Origin: an uncultured Oscillibacter sp.
GTDB lineage: Bacteria; Bacillota; Clostridia; Oscillospirales; Oscillospiraceae
NCBI GenBank assembly: GCA_947365245.1
Contig: CANAWG010000018.1
Span: 1-50,136 of the forward strand
DNA length: 50,136 bases
Direction: 5' to 3'
Position 1 is the first letter of the stretch. Each line of letters opens with the position of its first letter. Below are positions 23,631 through 32,563 of this stretch, piece after piece. Under the pieces are notes generated by a model. It saw only the letters and a program-made list of their open reading frames with translations, was not told the origin of the DNA and did not search any database. Made by a program: the position numbers and the translations under genes.

Positions 23631-24203
23631 ATGAACACCGTCCTGCTCCACACCTGCTGCGCCCCCTGCTCCCTCAGCTGCATCGACCCCCTCCGCGCCG
23701 AGGGCATCGAGCCGGTGGCACTGTGGTACAACCCCAACATCCACCCCTGGAAAGAGTACCAGGCCCGGCGGGACTGCCTCCTCACCTACGCCCCCGCCAT
23801 CGGCATGGAGGTGCGGGTGTGGGAGGACTACGGCCTGCGGGACTTCTGCCGCCACGTGGCCGGGGACATCGACCGCCGCTGCGCCTACTGCTACACCCAC
23901 CGGCTGGAGGGCACGGCGAAATACGCCGCGGAACACGGCTTTGCCGCTTTCACTACCACCCTGCTGGCCAGCCTCTACCAGGACCACGAGGGCATCGTCC
24001 GGGCGGCGGAGGCCTGCGCGAGGCACTACGGCGTGGAGTTCCTCTACCGGGATTTCCGCCCCAACTTCCGCGCCGGGAACCAGCGGGCCCGGGAGCTGGG
24101 GTTCTATATGCAGAAGTACTGCGGCTGCGTCTTCTCCGAGGAGGACCGGTACGAAAAGCAGATCCGGCGGGACCGGGAGAAATTCGCGGAGGTACAGGGA
24201 TAA
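23631..24203 (+). CDS. queH: Epoxyqueuosine reductase QueH
   Basis: 190 aa, former DUF208. Catalyses the last step of queuosine biosynthesis, reducing epoxyqueuosine in tRNA to queuosine. It replaces the cobalamin-dependent QueG. Family cysteines are all present: LLHTCCAPCS (Cys9, Cys10, Cys13), RRCAYCYTHR (Cys84, Cys87) and KYCGC (Cys164, Cys166). Some of these bind an iron-sulfur cluster and an extra iron. The gene is alone, closed by a bidirectional terminator. tRNA-His, a queuosine target (GUN anticodon), is encoded at 42401 in this window. Confidence 0.93.
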   Translation: MNTVLLHTCCAPCSLSCIDPLRAEGIEPVALWYNPNIHPWKEYQARRDCLLTYAPAIGMEVRVWEDYGLRDFCRHVAGDIDRRCAYCYTHRLEGTAKYAAEHGFAAFTTTLLASLYQDHEGIVRAAEACARHYGVEFLYRDFRPNFRAGNQRARELGFYMQKYCGCVFSEEDRYEKQIRRDREKFAEVQG

Positions 24204-24207
24204 ACGG

Positions 24208-24245
24208 AAATGCCCCGGCTGTGAGCGCTCACAGCCGGGGCATTT
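24208..24245. terminator. Bidirectional terminator, perfect 38-bp palindrome
   Basis: Perfect 19-bp arms with no spacer; left arm begins AAATGCCCCGGC, and the right arm is its exact complement ending in TTT. The A-run on one side and T-run on the other serve both queH (plus) and pgsA (minus). Confidence 0.9.
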
Positions 24246-24262
24246 TGCCGTCTCCGATATCC

Positions 24263-24838
24263 TCACGCCGAGGCGATGACGTCCTTGTTCTTCACGAAGT
24301 ACTCCACGCCGGAGTAGAGGGTGGTCAGCACGATGACCCACACGCACACGGGGTCGATCCACCGGAGCCAGCCAACGGGCATGGCCGTCAGAGAATCGGA
24401 GGCGGCCCGGGCGATCTCCGGCCCCAGGAGGAGCATCACGATGATGCACACCATGGTGGAGGCGGTCTTCACCTTGCCGGACCACCCGGCGGCGATGACC
24501 CGCCCCTTGTCGCTGGCGATCATCCTCAGGCCGCTGACGGCGAACTCCCGCAGCAGCACCACCAGCAACGCCCAGGCGGGCATCCGCCCCACCTCCACGA
24601 ACCACAGCATGGCGGCGGTCACCAGGATCTTGTCCGCCAGGGGGTCGGCGAACTTGCCGAAGTCCGTCACCAGGTGGTACTTCCGGGCGATTTTGCCGTC
24701 CAGCAGGTCCGTGAGGCTGGCGATGATAAAGATGGCCAGGGCCGCGTAGTCCGCCCCGGGGAAGCCCCAGTACAGCACCGCCATAAAGACGGGGGTCAAT
24801 ATAATGCGCATGAGGGTCAGTTTATTCGGCAGATTCAT
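24263..24838 (-). CDS. pgsA: CDP-diacylglycerol--glycerol-3-phosphate 3-phosphatidyltransferase
   Basis: 191-aa membrane enzyme making phosphatidylglycerol phosphate from CDP-diacylglycerol and glycerol-3-phosphate. The CDP-alcohol phosphotransferase motif is intact: Asp44-xx-Asp47-Gly48-xx-Ala51-Arg52-x8-Gly61-xxx-Asp65-xxx-Asp69. N-terminus MNLPNKLTLMRIILTPVF is typical of PgsA. Last gene of the recA-rimO run, overlapping the upstream helix-hairpin-helix gene by 17 nt, an arrangement (rimO-pgsA) seen in many Firmicutes. Confidence 0.95.
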   Translation of the reverse strand: MNLPNKLTLMRIILTPVFMAVLYWGFPGADYAALAIFIIASLTDLLDGKIARKYHLVTDFGKFADPLADKILVTAAMLWFVEVGRMPAWALLVVLLREFAVSGLRMIASDKGRVIAAGWSGKVKTASTMVCIIVMLLLGPEIARAASDSLTAMPVGWLRWIDPVCVWVIVLTTLYSGVEYFVKNKDVIASA

Positions 24839-25115
24839 GAGTTTCCTCTCTTTCCGGCGGATATGGCCTGTCCTTCCAATACCACCAGTTCAGCTTTTCC
24901 GCTTCCCTTTCCTCGTGGTCCGCGTAGTACACCGCCGCCCGCCAGACGTACAGGGCGCACCGGTCCTCCCGGTATCCCTTCATCAGGCACTCCCGCAGGT
25001 ACAGCGCCTCCGGGTCCTGTCCCCGCAGGTCGGCAGCCTGGCGGATGCCCAGGGACTCCATGACGGCGGCGATGCGCCGCCCCACGCCGGGAATCTCCTC
25101 CAGGGGGCTCCTCAT
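24822..25115 (-). CDS. Helix-hairpin-helix protein (Cdd1-like)
   Basis: 97 aa. The N-terminal helix-hairpin-helix motif is PLEEIPGVGRRIAAVMESLGIRQAADLRGQDPEALY (residues 4-39). This is followed by MKGYREDRCALYVWRAAVYYAD, a pattern found in proteins of the Cdd1/pathogenicity-locus family, whose function is unknown. It may bind DNA or act structurally. ATGA overlap with rimO; overlaps pgsA at its other end. The last 30 residues are strongly charged. Confidence 0.78.
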   Translation of the reverse strand: MRSPLEEIPGVGRRIAAVMESLGIRQAADLRGQDPEALYLRECLMKGYREDRCALYVWRAAVYYADHEEREAEKLNWWYWKDRPYPPEREETHESAE

Positions 25116-26431
25116 TCCGCCATCTCCCCGGTGAGCTCCCCGTCCATGGCGCCAGTGAGGCGGACGGGTACAAACGTCCCCGGCGGGATCTCCCGGTCCG
25201 CGTCGAAATAGACGCGGCCGTCGATGTCCGGGGACTCGGCGTAGCTGCGGCCGTAGTACCGCTGGCCGTCAAAGCCCTCGCAGAGGACCTCCCGGACCTC
25301 CCCCAGGACGGATTCGTTGTATGCGTCGATGATGTCGGACTGGACGTCCACCGCCAGCTCCGCCCGGCGCCGGGCCTCCTCGGCGTCCACGTGGTCCATC
25401 GCCGCCGCCCGGGTGCCCTCCTCCGGCGAGAAAGGGAACACCCCCGCCCGCTCGATCCGCGTCTGCCGCAAAAAGGCGCACAGTTCCTCGAACTCCGCCT
25501 CCCCCTCCCCGGGGAGGCCGGTGATGATGCTGGTGCGCAGCACCAGCCCGGGAATCCGGGCCCGGAGCTTATCAAAGAGGGCCGTCAGCTCCGCCTTGGT
25601 GTCCCGGCGGTTCATGGCTTTCAAGATCCCATCGCTGCAGTGCTGAATGGGGATGTCCAGATAGGGCAGGATCTTGTCCTCTTTGGCTATGATATCGATC
25701 AATTCATCAGTGATCTCGTCGGGGTACAGGTAGTGGAGGCGGATCCAGTGAAAGTCCAGCCTGCACAGCTCCGCCAGCAGCGAGGCCAGCTGATGCTCCC
25801 CGCTCAGGTCCGTGCCGTAGCGGGTGATGTCCTGGGCGATGACCAGCAGCTCCTTCACCCCGGCGTCCGCCAGCTCCGCCGCCTCCTCCAGCAGTTCCCC
25901 CATGGGGCGGCTGCGGTACTTTCCCCGCAGGGACGGGATGACGCAGTAGGCGCAGTGGTTGTCGCAGCCCTCGGCGATGCGCAGGTAGGCGTACCAGGGG
26001 GGCGTGGAGAGGATGCGGGGACCTCCCTGGGGGGCGGTGTGGATGTTCCCCATGCGGCAGGGCCGGAGTCCCCGGTCCATGACCTCCTCAATGGCCTGGA
26101 CGATGTCGCCGTAGCTGCCGGTGCCCAGGACGCCGTCCACCTCCGGCAGCTCCCGGAGCACGTCCTCCTGATACCGCTGGGCCATGCAGCCGGTGACCAG
26201 GATCTTCCTCACCCGGCCGGCCTTTTTCAGCTCCGCCATCTCCAGAATGGTGTCGATGGCCTCCTCACAGGCGGAGGCCAGAAAGCCGCAGGTGTTCACC
26301 ACCACCGCGTCCGCCCCCTCCGGGTCGGCCTGGACGGTGTGGCCCGCCGCGGCCACGGCGGCCATCATCTGCTCGCAGTTCACCTGGTTCTTGGCGCAGC
26401 CAAGAGAGATGAATGATATGTTGTAGCGCAA
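25112..26431 (-). CDS. rimO: Ribosomal protein S12 methylthiotransferase RimO
   Basis: 439 aa. Radical-SAM enzyme that adds a methylthio group to the conserved aspartate of S12. N-terminal MTTase domain cysteines Cys12 (SLGCAKN), Cys48 (NTCGF) and Cys82 (TGCMAQ) hold the auxiliary cluster. The radical-SAM CxxxCxxC is CDNHCAYC (Cys156, 160, 163). A C-terminal TRAM domain follows. The pattern FISLGCAKNQVNCE favours RimO over MiaB. Starts at TTG with GGAGG 8 nt upstream. Confidence 0.94.
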   Translation of the reverse strand: MRYNISFISLGCAKNQVNCEQMMAAVAAAGHTVQADPEGADAVVVNTCGFLASACEEAIDTILEMAELKKAGRVRKILVTGCMAQRYQEDVLRELPEVDGVLGTGSYGDIVQAIEEVMDRGLRPCRMGNIHTAPQGGPRILSTPPWYAYLRIAEGCDNHCAYCVIPSLRGKYRSRPMGELLEEAAELADAGVKELLVIAQDITRYGTDLSGEHQLASLLAELCRLDFHWIRLHYLYPDEITDELIDIIAKEDKILPYLDIPIQHCSDGILKAMNRRDTKAELTALFDKLRARIPGLVLRTSIITGLPGEGEAEFEELCAFLRQTRIERAGVFPFSPEEGTRAAAMDHVDAEEARRRAELAVDVQSDIIDAYNESVLGEVREVLCEGFDGQRYYGRSYAESPDIDGRVYFDADREIPPGTFVPVRLTGAMDGELTGEMAE

Positions 26432-26461
26432 GGCTTTGTCCTCCCATCCCTCGGTGGTTTC

Positions 26462-27082
26462 TCACTCCTCCCGGGTCTCGCTGCCCAGGCGGTTCCAGGC
26501 CGCCCGCACATCCCCCCAGGAGAAGCCCCGGCGGAGCAGCGCGTCCGTCAGGCGCTTCTTCTCTTTCTCCTCCGGCAGACGGCCCCGCAGCTTTCCATTG
26601 AGAAACGCGTCGATCTGTCCCGCCGCCTCCGGCAGCTCCGCCAACGCCTCGTCCCACAGCTCCCGGGGGACGCCCTTTTCCCGCAGCTTCTCCCGGACCC
26701 GGGCGGGGCCGTAGCCCATCTGGCCGTAGTGGCGGCTGAGCAGGGCGCCGTAGTCCCGGTCGTCGATGGCGCCGATGGCCTCCAGCCACTCCGCGGCGTA
26801 GCGGGCCTCCGTCTGGCTGGCGCCCTTTTCCTGGAGCTTTTTCTCCAGCTCCCGGCGGCTCATGGCCCGCTTGCCCACCAGGTCCGCCGCCGTCACCTTT
26901 ACGTTGGAGACGCCGGCGGCCTCCTTCAACCGCTCCAGCGTCCCGCTGTCCAGCTCATCGCCGGGGCGGAGGCCGAAGTCCAGCAGCTCCTGCTCCGTGA
27001 TCTTCAGGCAGGCGCCGTCCTCCAAAAACACCAGCACCCGGCCCCGTCTGTGCCTGGACGGCTCGACGCGCTCAATCCTCAT
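26462..27082 (-). CDS. recX: Regulatory protein RecX
   Basis: 206 aa, modulator of RecA filaments. Contains the three-helix repeats with [75 protein letters not shown] split over residues about 70-145. Its ATG overlaps the recA end by 11 nt, so RecX is made in step with RecA. Confidence 0.92.
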   Translation of the reverse strand: MRIERVEPSRHRRGRVLVFLEDGACLKITEQELLDFGLRPGDELDSGTLERLKEAAGVSNVKVTAADLVGKRAMSRRELEKKLQEKGASQTEARYAAEWLEAIGAIDDRDYGALLSRHYGQMGYGPARVREKLREKGVPRELWDEALAELPEAAGQIDAFLNGKLRGRLPEEKEKKRLTDALLRRGFSWGDVRAAWNRLGSETREE

Positions 27083-28178
27083 CGTCGAAGTCGTCGGCGC
27101 TGACGTCCACGGCCCGGCCGGCGGCCCTGGCGGCCGCCCGGGCCTGATTGCTCAGGAGCTTGTCAAAGTTCCTGCGGATGTCGGATTCCAGCTTCTCCGC
27201 CACCTCGGGGTTCTCCTGGAGGTAGGCCTTGGCCGCCTCCCGGCCCTGGCCGATGCGGGTCTCCCCCATGGAGAACCAGGAGCCGGCCTTCTGCACCAGA
27301 TCCAGCTTCACCCCCAGGTCCACCAGCTCGCCGGTGTGGGCGATGCCCTCGCCGTACATGATGTCGAACTCCGCCTCCCGGAAGGGGGGCGCCATCTTGT
27401 TCTTCACCACCTTGGCCCGGGTGCGGTTGCCGATCATCTCGGAGCCGTTTTTCAGCGTCTCGATGCGGCGCACGTCGATGCGGACGGAGGAGTAGAACTT
27501 CAGCGCCCGGCCGCCGGTGGTGACCTCGGGGTTGCCGTACATCACGCCCACTTTCTCCCGCAGCTGGTTGATGAAGATGACGATGGTGTTGGTCTTGCCG
27601 ATGGCGCCGGTGAGCTTGCGCAGGGCCTGGCTCATGAGCCGGGCCTGGAGACCCACGTAGCTGTCGCCCATCTCGCCCTCGATCTCCGCCCGGGGGACCA
27701 GCGCCGCCACGCTGTCCACCACGATGACGTCAATGGCGCCGGAGCGCACCAGCGCCTCGGTGATCTCCAGCGCCTGCTCGCCGGTATCCGGCTGGGAGAT
27801 CAGCAGGTCCTCCACCCGGACGCCCAGGGCCCGGGCGTAGGTGGGATCCAGGGCGTGCTCCGCATCCACGAAAGCGGCCTCGCCGCCCCGCTTTTGGGCC
27901 TCCGCCACCACATGGAGCGCCAGGGTGGTCTTGCCGGAGGACTCCGGCCCGTAGATCTCGATGATCCGCCCCTTGGGCAGGCCCCCGATGCCAAGGGCCA
28001 CGTCCAGGGCCAATGAGCCCGTGGGGATGTAGTCCACGTTCATCTCCGCCTTATCTCCAAAGCGCATAATGGAGCCCTTGCCGTACATCTTCTCGATCTG
28101 GGCCATGGCCGTGTCGATGGCCTTCTTCCGGTCGTTGGCCGGAGCCGCGGCAGGCAGGGGCGCTTTTTCCTTTGCCAT
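27072..28178 (-). CDS. recA: Recombinase RecA
   Basis: 368 aa. Walker [10 protein letters not shown] (77-85), Walker B as [10 protein letters not shown], loop L2 region with [22 protein letters not shown], and an acidic C-terminal end (DFDDED). ATP-dependent strand-exchange protein and LexA coprotease. ATG start with GGAGGAGA 5 nt upstream. No GAACNNNNGTTC LexA box is visible between 28179 and 28420; the gene appears to lie inside a longer transcription unit. Confidence 0.98.
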   Translation of the reverse strand: MAKEKAPLPAAAPANDRKKAIDTAMAQIEKMYGKGSIMRFGDKAEMNVDYIPTGSLALDVALGIGGLPKGRIIEIYGPESSGKTTLALHVVAEAQKRGGEAAFVDAEHALDPTYARALGVRVEDLLISQPDTGEQALEITEALVRSGAIDVIVVDSVAALVPRAEIEGEMGDSYVGLQARLMSQALRKLTGAIGKTNTIVIFINQLREKVGVMYGNPEVTTGGRALKFYSSVRIDVRRIETLKNGSEMIGNRTRAKVVKNKMAPPFREAEFDIMYGEGIAHTGELVDLGVKLDLVQKAGSWFSMGETRIGQGREAAKAYLQENPEVAEKLESDIRRNFDKLLSNQARAAARAAGRAVDVSADDFDDED

Positions 28179-28212
28179 TTGTGTCTCCTCCGTCTATGTA
28201 GAATTTGTTTTG

Positions 28213-28401
28213 TTATCTCTCCGGCTCCTCCGGAATCAAAAGGGCGCAGATGATATAGGCGACGATGCCGCTGCAGCCTATGGCGGTGAACAGAACCCAC
28301 CCCAGCCGCACCAGTGTGGGGTCCAGGGCGAAGTAATTTGCGATCCCGGCGCAGACGCCCTCCAGCATCCTGCCGCTCCGGGCCCTGTAAAGCTTCCTCA
28401 T
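28213..28401 (-). CDS. PspC-domain membrane protein
   Basis: 62 aa. Begins MRKLYRARSGRMLEGVCAGIANYFALDPTLVRLGW, the classic PspC domain. Then one membrane helix (VLFTAIGCSGIVAYIICALLI) and a short polar end (PEEPER). PspC proteins are linked to envelope-stress responses. ATG at 28401 chosen for its GGAGGAGA site; the longer frame reaches into prmC. Confidence 0.85.
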   Translation of the reverse strand: MRKLYRARSGRMLEGVCAGIANYFALDPTLVRLGWVLFTAIGCSGIVAYIICALLIPEEPER

Positions 28402-28414
28402 AGTCCTCTCCTCC

Positions 28415-29281
28415 TCAAATCTCCCCGCAGAGGGTGCCGAATACCACCCGGGGGATGTCATGGGTGTCTTTCACGATCTGGATGTCCCCGAAGCCCTGAC
28501 TCCGCATGATCCGCAGCACCTCGTCGGCCTGGCCGATCCCCACCTCGAAGTACAGCCGCCCGCCCACGGGCAGGCAGTCTTTCCACTTCTCCGTGATGCC
28601 GCGGTAGAAGTCCAGGCCGTCCTCGCCGCCGTCCAGGGCCAGATGGGGCTCGTAGTCCTTCACGGACCCGTCCAGCCCGTCGATGTCCCCGCGGGGGATG
28701 TAGGGCGGGTTGGAGACGACGCACTGGAACTCCCCCAGGGTCTTGTCCGGCTTGTCCAGCGCGTCCGCCCGCAGGGGCACCACCCGGCCGGAGAGGCCGT
28801 TTCGCCGGATGTTCTGGCGGCAGATCTTCAGCGCGGCGTCGGAGAGCTCCCCCAGCACCACCCTGGCCTGGGGGACCCGGGCGCCGACGGCCAGCCCCAC
28901 GCAGCCGCTGCCGGCGCACAGGTCCAGCACCCGGCACTCCGTCAACGTCTGACAGAACCGGATGGCCTCCTCCGCCAGCACCTCCGTGTCCACCCGGGGG
29001 ATCAGCACATCGGTGGAGATGTCCAGGGGCAGTCCGTAGAACTCCCACTCGCCGATGAGGTACGCCACCGGCTCTCCCGCCAGCCGCCGCTCCACCAATT
29101 CCCGCACCTGGCGCTCCGTCTCCGGGGCGGCGTACAGCCCGCCGTCCCGCTGCAGCTCCTCCCGGCTCTTTCCAACGCCGAAGCACACCAGCTCCCGGGC
29201 CTCCAGGGTGGCGGCCTCCACGCCGGCAAGCCGCAGCTGCCGGCGGATATCCAAATACAGATTGTTATATGTGATGGCCAT
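28415..29281 (-). CDS. prmC: Peptide chain release factor N5-glutamine methyltransferase PrmC
   Basis: 288 aa. SAM-binding motif VLDLCAGSGCVGL (118-130) and the catalytic NPPY motif (191-194) that methylates the GGQ glutamine of RF1/RF2. N-terminal helical domain binds the release factor. prfA often lies next to prmC in Firmicutes but is not here. Confidence 0.94.
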   Translation of the reverse strand: MAITYNNLYLDIRRQLRLAGVEAATLEARELVCFGVGKSREELQRDGGLYAAPETERQVRELVERRLAGEPVAYLIGEWEFYGLPLDISTDVLIPRVDTEVLAEEAIRFCQTLTECRVLDLCAGSGCVGLAVGARVPQARVVLGELSDAALKICRQNIRRNGLSGRVVPLRADALDKPDKTLGEFQCVVSNPPYIPRGDIDGLDGSVKDYEPHLALDGGEDGLDFYRGITEKWKDCLPVGGRLYFEVGIGQADEVLRIMRSQGFGDIQIVKDTHDIPRVVFGTLCGEI

Positions 29282-29299
29282 ATTCCACCCCGTCTTCCC

Positions 29300-30268
29300 T
29301 CACCACTGGTCCTTGCCCTGCTCATTGGGCAGCACCAGCTCCAGGGACCGAATGGCGCACTGGATCATGCCGTCGTCCGGCTCGTTGGTGGTGAAGTTCT
29401 GGAGCCACATCCCCGGGGCGGTGAGCACCCGGGCGGCGACGTTGTCGTGCCGGCCCACCCAGCGGTTGAACTCGTAGGTCACCCCCACCACCAGGGGCAG
29501 CAGCACCAGGTGGGCCAGGGTCCGCAGCCACACGCTGGTGATGGGCCAGATACCGAACACCACGCTGGAAAAGAGGATGGACACGAAGATTACCACAAAT
29601 AAAAAGCTGGTGCCGCACCGGGGGTGGTGCCGGGGCTGGGAGCGGACGTTCTCCACCGTCAGGGGCAGGCCCGCCTCGTAGCAGAAGATGGTCTTGTGCT
29701 CCGCGCCGTGGTACTGGAACACCCGGTAGATGTCCTTTTGCCGGGAGCAGACAACAAGGTACAGCAAAAAGATCGCGATCTTCAAAAGGCCCTCCACCAC
29801 GTTCCGGCCCCACATGGGAAAGCCGGGGAAGAAATGGAGGATGCCGCCGGTGAGGAAAGTGGGCAGCACCATAAAGAGAAATACGCTGAGGCCCACGCCC
29901 ATCACCACCGCCAGCGTGACGACGGCGCTCTCCAGCTTTTTACTGGAGAGATGCTTCTCCAGCCACAGGTCCAGCTTAGAGGGCTGGGCCGCCTCCTCCT
30001 CGGGGTAGAAGTCCGCGGAGTACATCAGCGCCTTGACGCCCTTGACCATGGAGTCCAGAAAATTCACCGTGCCCCGGATCAGGGGGACCCCCAGGATGGG
30101 ATAGCGGTCCTTGATAAGCCGCAGCTCCTCCACCTTTTCCACCAGGTTTCCCTCCTGGTCTCGCACCACGATGGCCTGCCGCTCCGGCCCCCGCATTAAA
30201 ATGCCCTCGATCAGCGCCTGCCCGCCAATGCTGGTGCGGAAGGCGCAGGATTTTTTCTCCTCTGCCAT
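29300..30268 (-). CDS. DUF1385 family membrane protein
   Basis: 322 aa. Starts with the family signature RTSIGGQALIEGILMRGPERQAIVVR and keeps FQYHGAEHKTIFCYEAGLPLTVENVRSQPRHHPRCGTSFL in the middle, with conserved His and Cys residues. About five membrane segments (near 110-145, 160-175, 220-245 and later). Function unknown. It is commonly found next to prmC/prfA in Firmicutes, as here. First gene after the promoter at 30291-30319. Confidence 0.88.
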   Translation of the reverse strand: MAEEKKSCAFRTSIGGQALIEGILMRGPERQAIVVRDQEGNLVEKVEELRLIKDRYPILGVPLIRGTVNFLDSMVKGVKALMYSADFYPEEEAAQPSKLDLWLEKHLSSKKLESAVVTLAVVMGVGLSVFLFMVLPTFLTGGILHFFPGFPMWGRNVVEGLLKIAIFLLYLVVCSRQKDIYRVFQYHGAEHKTIFCYEAGLPLTVENVRSQPRHHPRCGTSFLFVVIFVSILFSSVVFGIWPITSVWLRTLAHLVLLPLVVGVTYEFNRWVGRHDNVAARVLTAPGMWLQNFTTNEPDDGMIQCAIRSLELVLPNEQGKDQW

Positions 30269-30290
30269 GCCGTGTCCTTTCTTTTGGTGT

Positions 30291-30319
30291 ATCTTATCAG
30301 AGTTTTACAAAAAAGTCAA
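30291..30319 (-). promoter_or_regulatory. SigA-type promoter of the DUF1385-prmC-recA-pgsA run
   Basis: -35 TTGACT (30314-30319), 17-bp spacer, -10 TAAGAT (30291-30296) on the minus strand, 23 nt before the DUF1385 start. It probably drives all eight genes, given the small gaps and overlaps down to pgsA. Confidence 0.72.
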
Positions 30320-30331
30320 ACGTTTGTTCTA

Positions 30332-31774
30332 TCATTGCTTCGGGCCCGGCAGGGAGATGGTGACCACCGTGCCGCCGCCCTCGGCGTTGGCGATGGTAAA
30401 CTCCCCGCCGTGGAGGCCCACGATCTCATCGCACACCGCCAATCCGATGCCGCTGCCCCGGGCCTTGGAGGTGCCCTTGTAGAACTTCTGCTTCACAAAG
30501 GGCAGCTCCGCCTCCGGGATGCCGGGGCCGAAGTCCCGGATACGGACCACCTGCCGCTCCCCCTCCCGGGCGACGGAGGCCTCGATCCGCTTTCCCGCGC
30601 CTCCGTGCTTGGCGGCGTTGTCCAGCACGTTGCAGAACACCTGCTTCAGCCGCTCCGGATCTCCGGGAATCAGGGGCAGGTCCCCCTCCCCCATGTCGTA
30701 GGCAAGCTCGATGCCCTCCTGCCGGAACAGCTCCTGGTAGGTGAAGATGGCGTCCTCCAGCTCCGCCTGGAGGTCCACCCGCTCCACCCGCAGGGTAAAG
30801 CGGCCGTCCTCCATGCGGGAGAAGTCCAGGAGCTCCTCCACCATGGTGGAAAGGCGCCTCGACTCGTTGACGATGATGCGGATGCCCCGGCGCAGCTGCT
30901 CCGGATCGCCGGTGAGGTCCTCCAGCAGCGTCTCCCCCCAGCCGTTGATGGCGGTGAGGGGGGTGCGCAGCTCGTGGGAGACGGAGGAGATGAACTCGCT
31001 CTTCATCTTCTCGTTCTGGCCGATCTTCAGCGACATATCGTTGATGTTCTCCACCAGCTCCCCCAGCTCGTCGTCGTACTTGTTCTCCACCTGGACGCCG
31101 TAGCCCCCGGCGGAGATGCGCTTGGTGGCCTCGGACACCACCGCCACCGGCTCCACCACGTTGTTGATGAAGAGGAGGTTGGAGATGAACACCATGGCCA
31201 TGCACAGCGCCGCCACCAGGCAGATCAGCAGCACCGCCAGCATCACCTGGCGGTTCACCAGCCGCAATGAGGTCACAAGCCTCACCACCGCCTTCACCTG
31301 GCCGTTGAACGTCAGGGGGTGGGACACCGCCAGGATGGTCTCCCCGGTCTCCGGGTCCCGGCCCTGGAAGTAGTCCATCCGGTTCTGGCTGATGGCCCGG
31401 CCGATCTCGTCCGTGCCGGGGAACGTGCCCGCCGTCAGCCCTGTGGAGGAGGCCTGGATCCGGCCGCTGGTGCTGATGAACTGGAGCTCGATGCGCTCTT
31501 TGTCCTCGAAAGTGTCCGTGGACTGCTGGGCCTTTTTGATATAGCTGGCGTAGCCGCCGTCCATAAAATACTCCTCAAAGGCGCCGCACAGGGCCTGGGC
31601 CTGCTTCTCCAGGCCGTCCCGCACGCTCATGTAGTAGTAGCTGGACACGCCCACGGAGAACACCACCACCGTCAGCAGCAGCAAAAACAGCACCGGCATC
31701 AGCGTGTTCAGCAGCCACCGCTGCCGCAGGCCCCGGATCCGGAGGCTCTTTCCCCTTTGCAGTTTTTCCTCCAT
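30332..31774 (-). CDS. Sensor histidine kinase (HAMP, HisKA, HATPase)
   Basis: 480 aa. Transmembrane helices at about 23-45 and 178-204 enclose a 130-residue extracellular sensor. Then HAMP (about 200-255), dimerisation H-box SSVSHELRTPL with His267, and a C-terminal ATPase domain with N (VFCNVLDNAAKHG), G1 (IRDFGPGI) and G2 (GSGIGLAV) boxes. Start ATG at 31774 has GGAGG 8 nt upstream; the longer frame lacks one. Last gene of the lipoprotein-regulator-kinase operon. Confidence 0.92.
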   Translation of the reverse strand: MEEKLQRGKSLRIRGLRQRWLLNTLMPVLFLLLLTVVVFSVGVSSYYYMSVRDGLEKQAQALCGAFEEYFMDGGYASYIKKAQQSTDTFEDKERIELQFISTSGRIQASSTGLTAGTFPGTDEIGRAISQNRMDYFQGRDPETGETILAVSHPLTFNGQVKAVVRLVTSLRLVNRQVMLAVLLICLVAALCMAMVFISNLLFINNVVEPVAVVSEATKRISAGGYGVQVENKYDDELGELVENINDMSLKIGQNEKMKSEFISSVSHELRTPLTAINGWGETLLEDLTGDPEQLRRGIRIIVNESRRLSTMVEELLDFSRMEDGRFTLRVERVDLQAELEDAIFTYQELFRQEGIELAYDMGEGDLPLIPGDPERLKQVFCNVLDNAAKHGGAGKRIEASVAREGERQVVRIRDFGPGIPEAELPFVKQKFYKGTSKARGSGIGLAVCDEIVGLHGGEFTIANAEGGGTVVTISLPGPKQ

Positions 31775-31855
31775 GTCAAGAGCCTCCTCTCCTGAATGTC
31801 TCCGCCCCCAAATCACCGCTTCGCGGGGCCCCGGACAATGTGTCCTCCGCCGTCG

Positions 31856-32542
31856 TCACAGCCCCCACTTGTACCCGAAGCCCCACACCGTTGTAATATA
31901 GGTGGGATTCTGCACGTTGTCCTCGATCTTCAGCCGCAGGCGGCGGATGTTCACGTCCACGATCTTCAGCTCCCCGAAGTAGTCCCGGCCCCACACCTTG
32001 TCCAGGATCTCCTCCCGGGACAGGGCCTTGCCGGGGTGCTCCATAAACACTTTCATGATGGAGTACTCCACCTGGGTCAGCTTCACCCGCTGGCCGTTTT
32101 TCTCCAGCGTCCGGTTCTGGGTGTTCAGCAGGAACGGCGGCTGGCGGATCTCCCCCGCCGCCGCCGGCTCCTCTCCGCCGGAGCGGCGAAAGAGGGCGTC
32201 CACCCGGGCGGTGAGCTCCGCCGGGGAGAAAGGCTTGGTCACATAGTCGTCCGCGCCGGTCATCAGCCCCGTCACCTTGTCCATCTCCTGGGAGCGGGCG
32301 GTGAGCATGATGATGCCGATGCGGCTGTTGGTGGCCCGGATGCGGCGGCAGACCTCGAAGCCGTCGATCCCCGGCAGCATGATATCAAGCAATGCCACGG
32401 CGGTGTCCGGGTGTTCCCGGAGCTTCTCCAGCGCCTCCTCGCCGGTCTCGGCCTCGATGGCGTCGTAGCCCGCCCGGCGCAGGTTGATGACGATAAAGCT
32501 GCGGATACTGGATTCATCCTCCAAAACCAGCACTTTTCTCAT
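31856..32542 (-). CDS. OmpR/PhoB-family response regulator
   Basis: 228 aa. Receiver domain with acidic pocket EDE (8-10), phospho-acceptor Asp53 (LLDIMLPGIDG) and TKPF lysine. Winged-helix DNA-binding domain (about 130-228) with LTQVEYSIMKVFMEHPGKALSREEILDKVWG and VDVNIRRLRLKIED...VWGFGYKW. Pairs with the downstream kinase. Confidence 0.93.
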   Translation of the reverse strand: MRKVLVLEDESSIRSFIVINLRRAGYDAIEAETGEEALEKLREHPDTAVALLDIMLPGIDGFEVCRRIRATNSRIGIIMLTARSQEMDKVTGLMTGADDYVTKPFSPAELTARVDALFRRSGGEEPAAAGEIRQPPFLLNTQNRTLEKNGQRVKLTQVEYSIMKVFMEHPGKALSREEILDKVWGRDYFGELKIVDVNIRRLRLKIEDNVQNPTYITTVWGFGYKWGL

Positions 32543-32563
32543 AGGTCAGCTCTCCAATTCCTG

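Noticed and set aside
28179..28420. LexA (SOS) box upstream of recA
   Set aside because: No GAACNNNNGTTC match; the nearest GAAC occurrences lack the GTTC partner.
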